Shown here: one piece after another, positions 7,577-14,818 of the stretch
How the letters are laid out: every line of letters starts with the position of its first letter
Position numbering within the stretch: the first letter of the stretch is position 1
Source: Pararhizobium_B sp051960215
GTDB lineage: Bacteria > Pseudomonadota > Alphaproteobacteria > Rhizobiales > Rhizobiaceae
Assembly: GCA_051960215.1 (NCBI GenBank)
Contig: JBQCEN010000166.1
Location: forward strand, 1 to 24,919
Direction: 5' to 3'
DNA: 24,919 nucleotides
Program-made: the position numbers and the translations under genes
Notes under the pieces: model-generated
What the model saw: the letters and a program-made list of their open reading frames with translations, nothing else
What the model was told of the DNA's origin: nothing
Databases searched by the model: none

Positions 7577-8464
7577 TTAAGCCGAGGCGCGCCGGCCGGT
7601 CTCCCAGCCGAGCATGGCGCGCTTGCGCGTCAGGCCCCAGTGATAGCCGGTGAGCGCGCCGGACTTGCCGATGGCACGGTGGCAGGGCACGACGAAGGAG
7701 ATGGGGTTCCGGCCGACCGCCGCGCCGACGGCGCGCGAGGCCGACGGCCGGCCGATGCTCCGGGCGATGTCGGAATAGGTCTGCGCGGCGCCGAGGGGGA
7801 TCTTCAGGAGCGCCTCCCAGACCCTGATCTGGAAATCGGAGCCGATCATCACGACGCGCAGCGGCTCCTCCGCGTTCCAGCGCGCCGGATCGAAGATGCG
7901 CCGGGCGTATGGGCGCGTCGCCGTCTCGTCCCTCAGGAAGCTGGCGCAGGGCCAGCGACCGGTCATGTCCGCCAGTGCCGCCTCCTCGCCGCCCAGGTCG
8001 GCGAAGCCGAGGCCGGCAAGGCCGCGGTCGGTGACCATGACCAGCGCCAGGCCGAAGGGCGAGGAATGGAAGCCGTAGCGCATCGTCAATCCCGCGCCGC
8101 GCGCCTTCCAGGTGCCGGGCGACATCGCCTCATGGCTGACGAAGAGATCGTGCAGGCGGCCCGGCCCCGAAAGTCCGACCTCGAAGCTCGCGTCGAGCAG
8201 CGGCAGGCCTTCCGCCCCGAGCAGGTGCTTCGCATGGTCGAAGGTCACGGCCTGCAGGAAAGCCTTGGGCGACAGGCCGGCCCAGCGGGTGAAGGTCTTC
8301 TGCAACTGCGTCGGCGACTGGCCGAGCGCGTGGGCGATGGCCTCCAGCGACGGCTGCTCCTGGTACTCACGCAGGATCATCTCGATCGCGCCACGGACGA
8401 TCTCGTAGTCCGAACCGTGCGGCGTCGTATCGGCCAAGGGGGAGATGCTGGCTGCGATGTTCAT
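7577..8464 (-). CDS. Ada-like methylated-DNA-cysteine methyltransferase with AraC-type HTH
   Basis: Cytosolic DNA repair protein that would transfer alkyl groups from O6-alkylguanine or O4-alkylthymine to its own cysteine. The 295-residue protein has an AraC-type helix-turn-helix region at about 22-122 and an alkyltransferase domain at about 128-290, with acceptor Cys261 in VVPCHRAIG and the arginine-finger segment RAVGAAVGRNP (244-254). The N-terminal zinc/methylphosphotriester domain of E. coli Ada, with its four cysteines, is absent. The ATG at 8464 is chosen because AAGGAG (8473-8478, minus strand) lies eight bases upstream; the frame stays open further upstream only as a shadow of the neighbours. 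Without the N-terminal sensor, self-activation as in E. coli Ada is doubtful. Confidence 0.9.
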   Translation of the reverse strand: MNIAASISPLADTTPHGSDYEIVRGAIEMILREYQEQPSLEAIAHALGQSPTQLQKTFTRWAGLSPKAFLQAVTFDHAKHLLGAEGLPLLDASFEVGLSGPGRLHDLFVSHEAMSPGTWKARGAGLTMRYGFHSSPFGLALVMVTDRGLAGLGFADLGGEEAALADMTGRWPCASFLRDETATRPYARRIFDPARWNAEEPLRVVMIGSDFQIRVWEALLKIPLGAAQTYSDIARSIGRPSASRAVGAAVGRNPISFVVPCHRAIGKSGALTGYHWGLTRKRAMLGWETGRRASA

Positions 8465-8547
8465 CGGCTTTGCTCCTTCGGCCGCGATATCACCACAGGC
8501 GGACCCGGGCAGCCACCCGTTTCTTGCGGGCCGCGAAGCGCGTCGCC

Positions 8548-9045
8548 CTAGCGCCGCCTGACGCGGGCGAGCGCGCCGGAGAAGGCGCTGGCGAAGCTCT
8601 CGCGGTCGTCCGGGTTGAGGAAGGAGCCGACGTCGGTGGTGCGTCCCTCGCCGCTCACCTGCATGCCGGTGATGCCGATCTCCTCGTGCCGGGCGACGCG
8701 GAAGCGCGCCCAGAACGGGTTGAAGAGATGCTCCGTCATCCGCCCGGACGGCGCGAACTTGCGGATGGTCAGGAGCGTGCGCGAGACGCGCACCTCCTCG
8801 CGGGCGCGGGCGGCGCGATAGTTCAGCCAGAAGGCGCCGAAGAGGAGCGCGACGTCGAGGCCGCAGAAGCCGAAGATCGGCCAGGCGCCGGCCATCAGGA
8901 AGACGACGCCGTTGACCATGCAGAGACCGCCGAAGAGAAGCATGAGCACGGTGAAGCCGCGCCGGCCAAGCGAGCGGTGCGGCGTCAGGAGCGCCTCGAA
9001 CACGGGCGCTTCGTTCATGTCCTCGGGCGCATTGCGTTCGGTCAT
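8548..9045 (-). CDS. DUF2244 family membrane protein
   Basis: Small inner membrane protein of 165 residues and unknown function. Two hydrophobic segments (about 31-53 and 56-75) sit near the N-terminus and are followed by a soluble region containing LFNPFWARFRV, typical of the DUF2244 family, and an Arg-rich C-terminus. The start at 9045 (MTERNAPED) was chosen over an upstream in-frame ATG at 9108, which would lie within nth, and over the ATG at 9018. It is transcribed divergently from nth with only 22 bases between the two starts, so their control regions overlap within coding sequence. I recall this DUF2244/nth neighbourhood from other alphaproteobacteria, but no functional link is established. 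Confidence 0.8.
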   Translation of the reverse strand: MTERNAPEDMNEAPVFEALLTPHRSLGRRGFTVLMLLFGGLCMVNGVVFLMAGAWPIFGFCGLDVALLFGAFWLNYRAARAREEVRVSRTLLTIRKFAPSGRMTEHLFNPFWARFRVARHEEIGITGMQVSGEGRTTDVGSFLNPDDRESFASAFSGALARVRRR

Positions 9046-9061
9046 CCGCCATGAGTATAGA
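9032..9061 (+). promoter_or_regulatory. Candidate promoter giving a leaderless nth mRNA
   Basis: TATAGA (9056-9061) ends six bases before the nth ATG, and TTGCGT (9032-9037) lies 18 bases upstream of it. Initiation six to seven bases after the -10 would fall on the start codon. No ribosome binding site is visible before the ATG. Confidence 0.4.
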
Positions 9062-9067
9062 GCGGCG

Positions 9068-9832
9068 ATGGAAAAGCCCAAGATCAAAACGCAGGGCGTC
9101 GATCGCACGGCTCGAAAGCCGGCGCGCCCGGCCGGGAGACGGCCGGCGCGGAGCCGCTACACGAAGGCGGAAGTCGAGGAAATCTTCCGCCGTTTCGCGG
9201 TCCAGCGGCCCGAGCCGAAGGGCGAGCTCCAGTATGTCAATCCATTCACGCTGCTCGTCGCCGTCGTGCTCTCCGCGCAGGCGACGGACGCCGGCGTCAA
9301 CAAGGCGACCAAGCCGCTCTTCGCCATCGCCGACACGCCGGAGAAGATGCTCGCGCTCGGCGAGGACCGGGTGCGCGAGGCGATCAGGACGATCGGCCTC
9401 TACCGCAACAAGGCAAAGAACGTCATCGCGCTCAGTCGCATGCTGGTCGAGGCGTTCGGCGGCGCGGTGCCGCGCACGCACGAGGCGCTGATGACGCTGC
9501 CGGGGGTCGGACGCAAGAGCGCGAATGTCGTCCTCAACATCGCCTTCGGCGCGCAGACGATCGCCGTCGACACGCACATCTTCCGCATCGCCAACCGGAT
9601 CGGCCTCGCGCCGGGCGACACGCCGGACGCGGTGGAGGCGAATCTGATGCGCGTCGTGCCGGAAAAGTATCTCCGCCACGCGCACCACTGGCTGATCCTC
9701 CACGGCCGCTACGTCTGCAAGGCGCGCCGGCCGGAATGCGAGCGCTGCGTCATCGCCGACATCTGCAAGTACCCTTCGAAGACGGCCGATATGCCGGCGA
9801 CCCTTGCGGCACTGCCGGCGCAGGCGATCTGA
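9068..9832 (+). CDS. nth: Endonuclease III (DNA glycosylase/AP lyase)
   Basis: Base-excision repair enzyme that removes oxidised pyrimidines and cleaves the abasic site. The helix-hairpin-helix LPGVGRK spans 144-150 with catalytic K150, the second catalytic residue is D168 in AVDTH, and the [4Fe-4S] cluster ligands C217, C224, C227 and C233 show the canonical C-x6-C-x2-C-x5-C spacing. A basic N-terminal extension of about 30 residues, rich in Lys, Arg and Pro, precedes the conserved core and brings the length to 254, against about 211 in E. coli. No Shine-Dalgarno sequence precedes the ATG, but a TATAGA box lies just upstream. An alternative in-frame start at 8912 lies inside the divergent DUF2244 gene and is rejected. 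Confidence 0.96.
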   Translation: MEKPKIKTQGVDRTARKPARPAGRRPARSRYTKAEVEEIFRRFAVQRPEPKGELQYVNPFTLLVAVVLSAQATDAGVNKATKPLFAIADTPEKMLALGEDRVREAIRTIGLYRNKAKNVIALSRMLVEAFGGAVPRTHEALMTLPGVGRKSANVVLNIAFGAQTIAVDTHIFRIANRIGLAPGDTPDAVEANLMRVVPEKYLRHAHHWLILHGRYVCKARRPECERCVIADICKYPSKTADMPATLAALPAQAI

Positions 9833-9903
9833 CGGAGGCGCGGCGTCTGTCGCATCGCCGTCATGCCTCTCCGCTTGAGGTCTGCATAAAGCGCCTGCTC
9901 CAG

Positions 9904-9934
9904 AGGAGCGGCCTCCGGCGTGGTGGCCGCTCTT
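9904..9934. terminator. Candidate bidirectional hairpin between nth and the CysZ-like gene
   Basis: GAGCGGCC (9906-9913) pairs with GGCCGCTC (9925-9932), extended by G-T and A-T pairs to ten, with an 11-base loop. It sits in the 116-base convergent gap. There is no clear T-run, so factor-independent termination is uncertain. Confidence 0.4.
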
Positions 9935-9948
9935 GCCGCGATTTCGGC

Positions 9949-10692
9949 TCAGGCCCGACGAGCCGGCGCGTGCGGCGACGGCAGCGGATAGGTCCGGTCG
10001 CGCGCCGAGATCCGCTTGTGCAGATGCACCATCAGCGCAGCGCCGAAAAGCGGCGTCAAGAGGTTGAGGATCGGCACGGCGAGGAAGCCGGCGATGACGA
10101 GGCCCGAGAGGAAGATCGTCGCGGCATGTTTGGAACGCAGGGCCTGGACCTCAGCCTCCGGCCGATAGCGCATCGCTGCGAACTCGAAGAACTCGCGTCC
10201 GAGCAGGTAGCCGTTGACGAGGAAGAAGGCGAGCACGTTGACGCCCGGCACGAGAAGCAGCGCGAAGGCGACAAGGTTGCCGAGGATGACGACGCCGAGG
10301 AAGCGGACCGTGTAGCCGATCGCGGTGCCGACGGGCAGGGCCCGGCCGACCGGCTCGCCGGGGTAGTCGCGCCGCTCGATCACCTCTGCCACGTCGTCGA
10401 GGAAGAAACCCGCGACGACCGCCGTCACCGGGGCGATCAGCAGGCCGAGCGCCAGCGCCAGGCCGATGCTTGCGACGACACCGAAGACGAAGCCGAGCCA
10501 CCCCGCCCAGGCCGGCAGGCCAGGGACCAGCGATTCGAGCGGCGGCAGCGCGAAATGGGAAAACAGCGCCTCGATACCGAACCACGCGCCGACGAGAAGC
10601 AGGATCGTGATGCCGAGCGTCTTCCAGAAGGCGGTCCGCGTCTCGGCGGCAAAGAGGTTGGCTCCGGCAAGCCGGACCGCATCGAGGATCAT
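9949..10692 (-). CDS. EI24/CysZ-family membrane protein
   Basis: Inner membrane protein of 247 residues with strongly hydrophobic segments at about 24-44, 62-95, 132-160 and 192-222 and a conserved amphipathic stretch with GFFLDDVAEVIE (94-105). Length and pattern match the EI24 domain family that includes E. coli CysZ, a sulfate uptake protein. Proteins of this type in alphaproteobacteria are often annotated as sulfate transporters, but no sulfur assimilation gene lies nearby, so the substrate is unproven and I give no symbol. It is divergent from the adenosine kinase gene across 182 bases in which I see no confident promoter, and convergent with nth. Confidence 0.75.
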   Translation of the reverse strand: MILDAVRLAGANLFAAETRTAFWKTLGITILLLVGAWFGIEALFSHFALPPLESLVPGLPAWAGWLGFVFGVVASIGLALALGLLIAPVTAVVAGFFLDDVAEVIERRDYPGEPVGRALPVGTAIGYTVRFLGVVILGNLVAFALLLVPGVNVLAFFLVNGYLLGREFFEFAAMRYRPEAEVQALRSKHAATIFLSGLVIAGFLAVPILNLLTPLFGAALMVHLHKRISARDRTYPLPSPHAPARRA

Positions 10693-10874
10693 CGGAGCTC
10701 ACGCAGCGAAAACATGCGGCGCATGTAGGCAGGCAGGCGCAGCGGCGCAAGGACAGGAACGTGCCACCGCCGCCGCGGAAATGCCCGCGGCGGAATGGGG
10801 TTCCCATCGCGCCGGTCGCGCACTAGAAGACCGGGGAGCCGACACGAGCCCGATCGAGAGCGCGGAAAAACCTC

Positions 10875-11906
10875 ATGAAATCACTGGACGTCCTTTGCGT
10901 CGGCAACGCCATCGTCGACATCATCGCGCGCTGCGACGACGCGTTCCTCGACGACAACGCGATCATCAAGGGCGCGATGAACCTGATCGACGCCGAGCGG
11001 GCGGAGCTGCTCTACAGCCGCATGGGCCCGGCGATCGAGACCTCCGGCGGCAGCGCCGGCAACACGGCAGCCGGGATCGCGAGCCTCGGCGGCAAGGCCG
11101 CTTTCTTCGGCAAGGTGGCGCGCGACCAGCTCGGCGAAATCTATGCGCACGACATCCGTGCCCAGGGGGTGCGCTTCCAGACGGCGCCACTCGCCTCGCC
11201 GCCGCCGACGGCGCGCTCGATGATCTTCGTGACGCCCGATGGCGAGCGCTCGATGAACACCTATCTGGGCGCCTGCGTCGAGCTCGGCCCCGAGGACATC
11301 GACGCCGAGACGGTCGCCGCCGCCAAGATCACCTATTTCGAAGGCTATCTCTGGGATCCGCCGCGCGCCAAGGACGCCATCCGCGCCGCCGCCCGGATCG
11401 CCCACGAGGCGGGGGGCGAGGTCTCGATGACCCTGTCCGACCCGTTCTGCGTCGGGCGCTACCGCGACGAGTTCCTGGAGCTGATGCGATCGGGCACCGT
11501 CGACATCGTCTTCGCCAACGAAAGCGAGATCCTGTCGCTCTACGAGACCTCGGACCTCGAATCGGCGCTCAAGCAGGCGGCACGGGACTGCCGGATCGCG
11601 ATCATCACGTTGAGCGAACGGGGCTCGATTGTCATCGGCGAGGGCGAACGGGTGCGGGTGCCGGCAATTTCGATCGACCGGCTCGTCGACAGCACCGGCG
11701 CCGGCGACCTCTACGCCGCCGGTTTCCTCTACGGCTATACCCGCGGCGCGCCCTTCGAGACGTGCGGCCGACTCGGCAGCCTCGCCGCCGGCCTCGTCAT
11801 CCAGCAGGTCGGCCCGCGCCTCGCGACGTCGCTGAGGGACGCTGCCCTTGCGGCGGGACTGGGTGGCGCGGTCGGCGAGCCGGTCGAGGTCGTGGACGGC
11901 CAATAG
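10875..11906 (+). CDS. PfkB-family kinase, probable adenosine kinase
   Basis: Ribokinase-fold enzyme of 343 residues, most likely phosphorylating adenosine to AMP for purine salvage. PfkB landmarks are GNAIVDI at 10-16, the first signature SGGSAGNTAAGIASLGG (57-73), the small substrate-lid region around YLGACVELGPED (130-141), and the second signature DSTGAGDLYAAGFLYG (272-287) with the catalytic base D278 and its anion hole. The overall pattern, especially the N-terminus, resembles the rhizobial adenosine kinase group more than fructokinase or ribokinase, but sugar kinase activity cannot be excluded from sequence. The ATG at 10875 has only a weak purine stretch upstream (GCGGAAAAA). It is convergent with grpE. 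Confidence 0.85.
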   Translation: MKSLDVLCVGNAIVDIIARCDDAFLDDNAIIKGAMNLIDAERAELLYSRMGPAIETSGGSAGNTAAGIASLGGKAAFFGKVARDQLGEIYAHDIRAQGVRFQTAPLASPPPTARSMIFVTPDGERSMNTYLGACVELGPEDIDAETVAAAKITYFEGYLWDPPRAKDAIRAAARIAHEAGGEVSMTLSDPFCVGRYRDEFLELMRSGTVDIVFANESEILSLYETSDLESALKQAARDCRIAIITLSERGSIVIGEGERVRVPAISIDRLVDSTGAGDLYAAGFLYGYTRGAPFETCGRLGSLAAGLVIQQVGPRLATSLRDAALAAGLGGAVGEPVEVVDGQ

Positions 11907-11956
11907 AAAGGGAAGCCGGACCGCCCGTCGGCGATCCGGGTACGGCACCGATCCCT

Positions 11957-11989
11957 TCGGGCTCGGCTGCCGGAGCCGCCGAAGCCCGA
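11957..11989. terminator. Candidate interrupted hairpin between the kinase gene and grpE
   Basis: TCGGGCT (11957-11963) pairs with AGCCCGA (11983-11989), and inside it CGGCT (11964-11968) pairs with AGCCG (11974-11978), leaving a four-base bulge. It lies in a 130-base convergent gap and could serve either gene. No T-run is present. Confidence 0.35.
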
Positions 11990-12036
11990 GACACCTCACG
12001 ACCCTCAAACTTCCGCTGCTCGCCCTCGAAACGGAC

Positions 12037-12690
12037 TCAGGCGTCCCTCTCCGCCTGGGCGTTCGGGGCGCCGGGTTCGGCGCTTTGGGCTTCCGCCGCC
12101 ACGGGCTTCGGGCCACCCTTGGCGACGCCGACCATGGCCGGGCGCAGGACGCGCTCGCCGATGACGTAGCCGGCCTGGACGACCTGGACGACGGTGTTGT
12201 TCGGCACGTCGGCGTTCGGCACCTCGAACATCGCCTGGTGGAAATTCGGGTCGAACTTCTGGCCTTCCGGCTCGATCTTGCGCACGCCGTGGCGCTCCAG
12301 CGCGGCGAGCATCGAACGCTCCGTCATCTCGACGCCCTCGAGCAGCGCCTTCAGCCCTTCGTCGGCATTGGCGCGGGTCTCGGCCGGAACCGCATCCAGC
12401 GCACGGGCGAGGTTGTCGGAGACGGCGAGCATGTCGCGCGCAAAGCCTGCGATCGAATAGCTGCGCGCGTCCTTGACGTCGCGCTCGGTGCGCCGGCGCA
12501 GGTTCTCCATCTCGGCCACGGTGCGCAGGAAGCGATCGCGCAACTCGGAATTCTCGCTGCGCAGCGCTTCGAGCGGATCGGTGTCGCCCGCCGCGGCAGC
12601 GGGGCCGGACGGCGCCTCGCCGCTTCCTGCGGCGCGAGCGGCCTCCTCGGCGCTTTCGGCCTCGGCGTATTTCTTCGTCTCGTCGGTCAT
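12037..12690 (-). CDS. grpE: GrpE nucleotide exchange factor
   Basis: Dimeric cytosolic co-chaperone that releases ADP from DnaK. The 217-residue protein has an acidic, Ala/Gly-rich disordered N-terminus (1-38), a long charged coiled coil (about 39-105, containing FLRTVAEMENLRRRTERD), a helical middle and the C-terminal beta domain with KFDPNFHQAMFEV and the final VIGERVLRPAMVGVAKG. A 25-residue Ala/Gly/Pro-rich tail follows the domain. It lies 119 bases downstream of hrcA on the same strand, the usual hrcA-grpE order. An RpoH-like promoter lies in that gap, so grpE probably has its own heat-inducible start in addition to read-through. Confidence 0.96.
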   Translation of the reverse strand: MTDETKKYAEAESAEEAARAAGSGEAPSGPAAAAGDTDPLEALRSENSELRDRFLRTVAEMENLRRRTERDVKDARSYSIAGFARDMLAVSDNLARALDAVPAETRANADEGLKALLEGVEMTERSMLAALERHGVRKIEPEGQKFDPNFHQAMFEVPNADVPNNTVVQVVQAGYVIGERVLRPAMVGVAKGGPKPVAAEAQSAEPGAPNAQAERDA

Positions 12691-12751
12691 GACGCTGTCG
12701 ATGTCCCTTGATTTGCTTCTATCGGCACGGGGTCAGGCCGTTTCGCGCCCG

Positions 12752-12780
12752 ATATCGAGTTTTGACGGCCAAAAATCAAG
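12752..12780 (-). promoter_or_regulatory. Candidate RpoH (heat-shock sigma) promoter of grpE
   Basis: On the minus strand CTTGAT (12775-12780) and CGATAT (12752-12757) are 17 bases apart, close to alphaproteobacterial RpoH sites (CTTG ... CYTATNT-like). The start would be near 12745, leaving a leader of about 55 bases before the grpE ATG. Confidence 0.45.
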
Positions 12781-12809
12781 ACGTTCGGCCCGACGGCCGG
12801 TCCTGCGGC

Positions 12810-13886
12810 TCAACGCATCAGGCGGGAAACGAGTTGCGCCGTGTAGTCGACCATCGGCACGATCCTCGAATAGTTCAGCCGCGTCGGGCCGATGACGCCG
12901 ACGGCGCCGATGATCCGTTCGTCCGCATCGCGATAGGGCGCGACGACAAGCGACGAACCGGAGAGCGAGAAGAGCTTGTTCTCCGCGCCGATGAAGATGC
13001 GCACGCCGGAGCCGGCCTCGGCGAGGTCGAGCAGCTCGATCAGGCCGTCCTTCCTCTCCAGATCATCGAAGAGCAGGCGGAGCCGCTCGATGTCGGCATC
13101 GCCCGCAACGCTTTCGAGCAGGTTGGAGCGGCCGCGGATGATGAGCCGCGGCGCCTCGTCCTTGGCGGCGCCCGACCAGACGGCAAGTCCGCGCTCGACG
13201 AGGTCCTGCGACAGCACGTCGAGCTCGCGCCGCACGTCCTCCTTCAGCACCTGCACCTCGCGCCGCACCTCGGCGAGCGTATGGCCGACGAGATGCGCGT
13301 TGAGGAAGTTGGCCGCCTCCGTCAACTGCGAGGCCGTGATCCCCACCGGAAGCTCGATGATCCTGTTCTCGACCTGGTCGTGATCGCCGACGAGGACGGC
13401 GAGCGCCTTCGTCGGCTCCAGACGGATGAACTCGATGTGCTTCAGGACTGCATCCGTCTTGGCGGCGATGACGAGGCCGGCGCCGCGCGAGAGGCCGGAG
13501 AGCATCTGGCTCGCGTCGTCGAGCACGGCGTCGACCGGCTGGTGCTCGCTTCCGGGGCGGACCCGGCGCTCGATCTCCGCCCGCTCCTCGCCGGAAAGAG
13601 AGCCGACCTGCATGAAGGCGTCGATGAAGAAGCGCAGGCCGCGCTGCGTCGGCAGCCGGCCGGCGCTGACATGCGGCGCGTAGATCAGCCCCAGCGCCTC
13701 GAGGTCGCTCATGACGTTGCGGACGGAGGCCGGCGACAGCGCCATCGGCAGGATGCGCGAGAGGTTGCGCGAGCCGAGCGGCTCGCCCGATTCCAGGTAG
13801 CTCTCCACGATCTGTCGGAAGATTTCCCGCGAACGCTCGTCGAGCTGAGCGGTCGGGAACTCGGTCAGCGGATTCCTAATCACCAT
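12810..13886 (-). CDS. hrcA: Heat-inducible transcription repressor HrcA
   Basis: DNA-binding repressor of class I heat-shock genes, acting on CIRCE operators with its activity tuned by GroEL. The 358-residue protein has the N-terminal winged helix-turn-helix (about 10-85, with LSPASVRNVMSDLEALGLI and the SAGRLPTQRGLRFF segment) followed by the GAF-like and dimerisation regions, ending in the typical GVIGPTRLNYSRIVPMVDY. Length is normal for alphaproteobacteria. The ATG at 13886 is followed directly by a GTG, and either could initiate. I found no complete CIRCE element at hrcA, grpE or rph here, so its target is probably groESL elsewhere. It is divergent from rph across 189 bases. Confidence 0.96.
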   Translation of the reverse strand: MVIRNPLTEFPTAQLDERSREIFRQIVESYLESGEPLGSRNLSRILPMALSPASVRNVMSDLEALGLIYAPHVSAGRLPTQRGLRFFIDAFMQVGSLSGEERAEIERRVRPGSEHQPVDAVLDDASQMLSGLSRGAGLVIAAKTDAVLKHIEFIRLEPTKALAVLVGDHDQVENRIIELPVGITASQLTEAANFLNAHLVGHTLAEVRREVQVLKEDVRRELDVLSQDLVERGLAVWSGAAKDEAPRLIIRGRSNLLESVAGDADIERLRLLFDDLERKDGLIELLDLAEAGSGVRIFIGAENKLFSLSGSSLVVAPYRDADERIIGAVGVIGPTRLNYSRIVPMVDYTAQLVSRLMR

Positions 13887-13986
13887 CGGCCCGGTCGCAT
13901 CGGCATCTCACGTCTCCGGAAAATAAGGAGGTCGCGGGTCGAGTGCAAAGGATTTGCGGGACACCGGCGGCCTTCCGGCTTTTTCT

Positions 13987-14015
13987 TTGCATGCCTTTCG
14001 GCCTGCGGCTACAAG
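13987..14015 (+). promoter_or_regulatory. Candidate promoter of the rph operon
   Basis: TTGCAT (13987-13992) and TACAAG (14010-14015) are spaced 17 bases apart in the hrcA-rph gap. The match is modest. The resulting leader would carry the A/C-rich repeats at 14031-14054. Confidence 0.3.
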
Positions 14016-14030
14016 GCGAGACACCAACCT

Positions 14031-14054
14031 ACAAAACCGACAAAAACCGACAAA
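14031..14054 (+). repeat. Short tandem A/C-rich repeat in the rph leader
   Basis: Units ACAAAACCG (14031-14039), ACAAAAACCG (14040-14049) and a partial ACAAA (14050-14054) stand head to tail, 22 bases before the rph start. Their composition stands out from the GC-rich surroundings. Confidence 0.6.
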
Positions 14055-14075
14055 GCAGGGCAACAGGACATCCAG

Positions 14076-14795
14076 ATGCGGCCTTCCGGCAGAAAGCCAG
14101 ACCAGATGCGCGCGGTCTCCTTCCAGCGCAACTTCTCCAAGCATGCCGAGGGCTCGTGCCTCGTGAAATTCGGCGAAACGCATGTGCTGTGCACGGCGAG
14201 CCTCGAGGAGCGCGTGCCGGGCTGGCTGCGCAATTCCGGCCGCGGCTGGGTGACCGCCGAATACGGGATGCTGCCGCGGGCGACCGGCGAGCGCATGCGC
14301 CGCGAGGCCGCCTCCGGCAAGCAGGGCGGGCGGACGCTGGAGATCCAGCGGCTGATCGGCCGGTCGCTCAGGGCGATCGTCGACCTGCAGGCGCTCGGCG
14401 AGCGGCAGATCACGGTCGACTGCGACGTCATCCAGGCCGACGGCGGGACGCGAACCGCCTCGATCACCGGCGGCTGGATCGCGCTGCATGACTGCCTCCG
14501 CTGGATGGAAAAGCGCCAGATGGTGAAGGCCGACAAGGTGCTGAAGGACCATGTCGCGGCGATCTCCTGCGGCATCTTCGCCTCGCAGGCCGTCACCGAC
14601 CTCGACTATCTGGAGGATTCGGCGGCGGAGACCGACGCCAACTTCGTCATGACCGGCTCCGGAGGCATCGTCGAAATCCAGGGGACGGCCGAAGGAGCGC
14701 CCTTCACCGAAGACCAGTTCGCGACGCTGATGGGGCTCGCAAAGGCCGGCGTCTCGAACCTCGTGGAGTTGCAGAAGCAGGCAATCGCCGCCTAG
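14076..14795 (+). CDS. rph: Ribonuclease PH
   Basis: Phosphorolytic 3'-5' exoribonuclease that trims tRNA precursor 3' ends; it forms a hexameric ring. The ATG at 14076 gives MRPSGRKPDQMRAV and 239 residues, the standard size; the frame is open far upstream, but those codons overlap hrcA. Conserved features are R86 in GGRTLEIQRLIGRSLRA, D115/D117 in TVDCDVIQADGG (113-124), the phosphate-binding GGTRTASITGG (123-133) with R126, and the C-terminal GTAEGAPFTEDQF segment. An AGGACA stretch (14065-14070) is the probable ribosome binding site. It heads a six-gene run to yraN with very short gaps, and is divergent from hrcA, an arrangement common in this class. Confidence 0.97.
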   Translation: MRPSGRKPDQMRAVSFQRNFSKHAEGSCLVKFGETHVLCTASLEERVPGWLRNSGRGWVTAEYGMLPRATGERMRREAASGKQGGRTLEIQRLIGRSLRAIVDLQALGERQITVDCDVIQADGGTRTASITGGWIALHDCLRWMEKRQMVKADKVLKDHVAAISCGIFASQAVTDLDYLEDSAAETDANFVMTGSGGIVEIQGTAEGAPFTEDQFATLMGLAKAGVSNLVELQKQAIAA

Positions 14796-14818
14796 CCGCG
14801 GCAAGCTGGAGAAGCGAC

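Noticed and set aside
8465..9703. An open frame extending the Ada-like gene upstream to more than 700 codons
   Set aside because: It runs across the DUF2244 gene and nth, is Arg/His-rich low-complexity sequence typical of GC-rich shadow frames, and the ATG at 8464 has a strong AAGGAG site and a sensible N-terminus.
10466..12169. A 567-codon plus-strand frame across the adenosine kinase region
   Set aside because: It crosses the CysZ-like gene and the kinase gene in another frame, and its translation is Arg/Pro-rich with no domain.
13940..13960. A CIRCE operator before hrcA
   Set aside because: The minus strand has one half-like TTTGCACTC, but the mirrored half (GAGTGCTAA) is missing at the required nine-base spacing.
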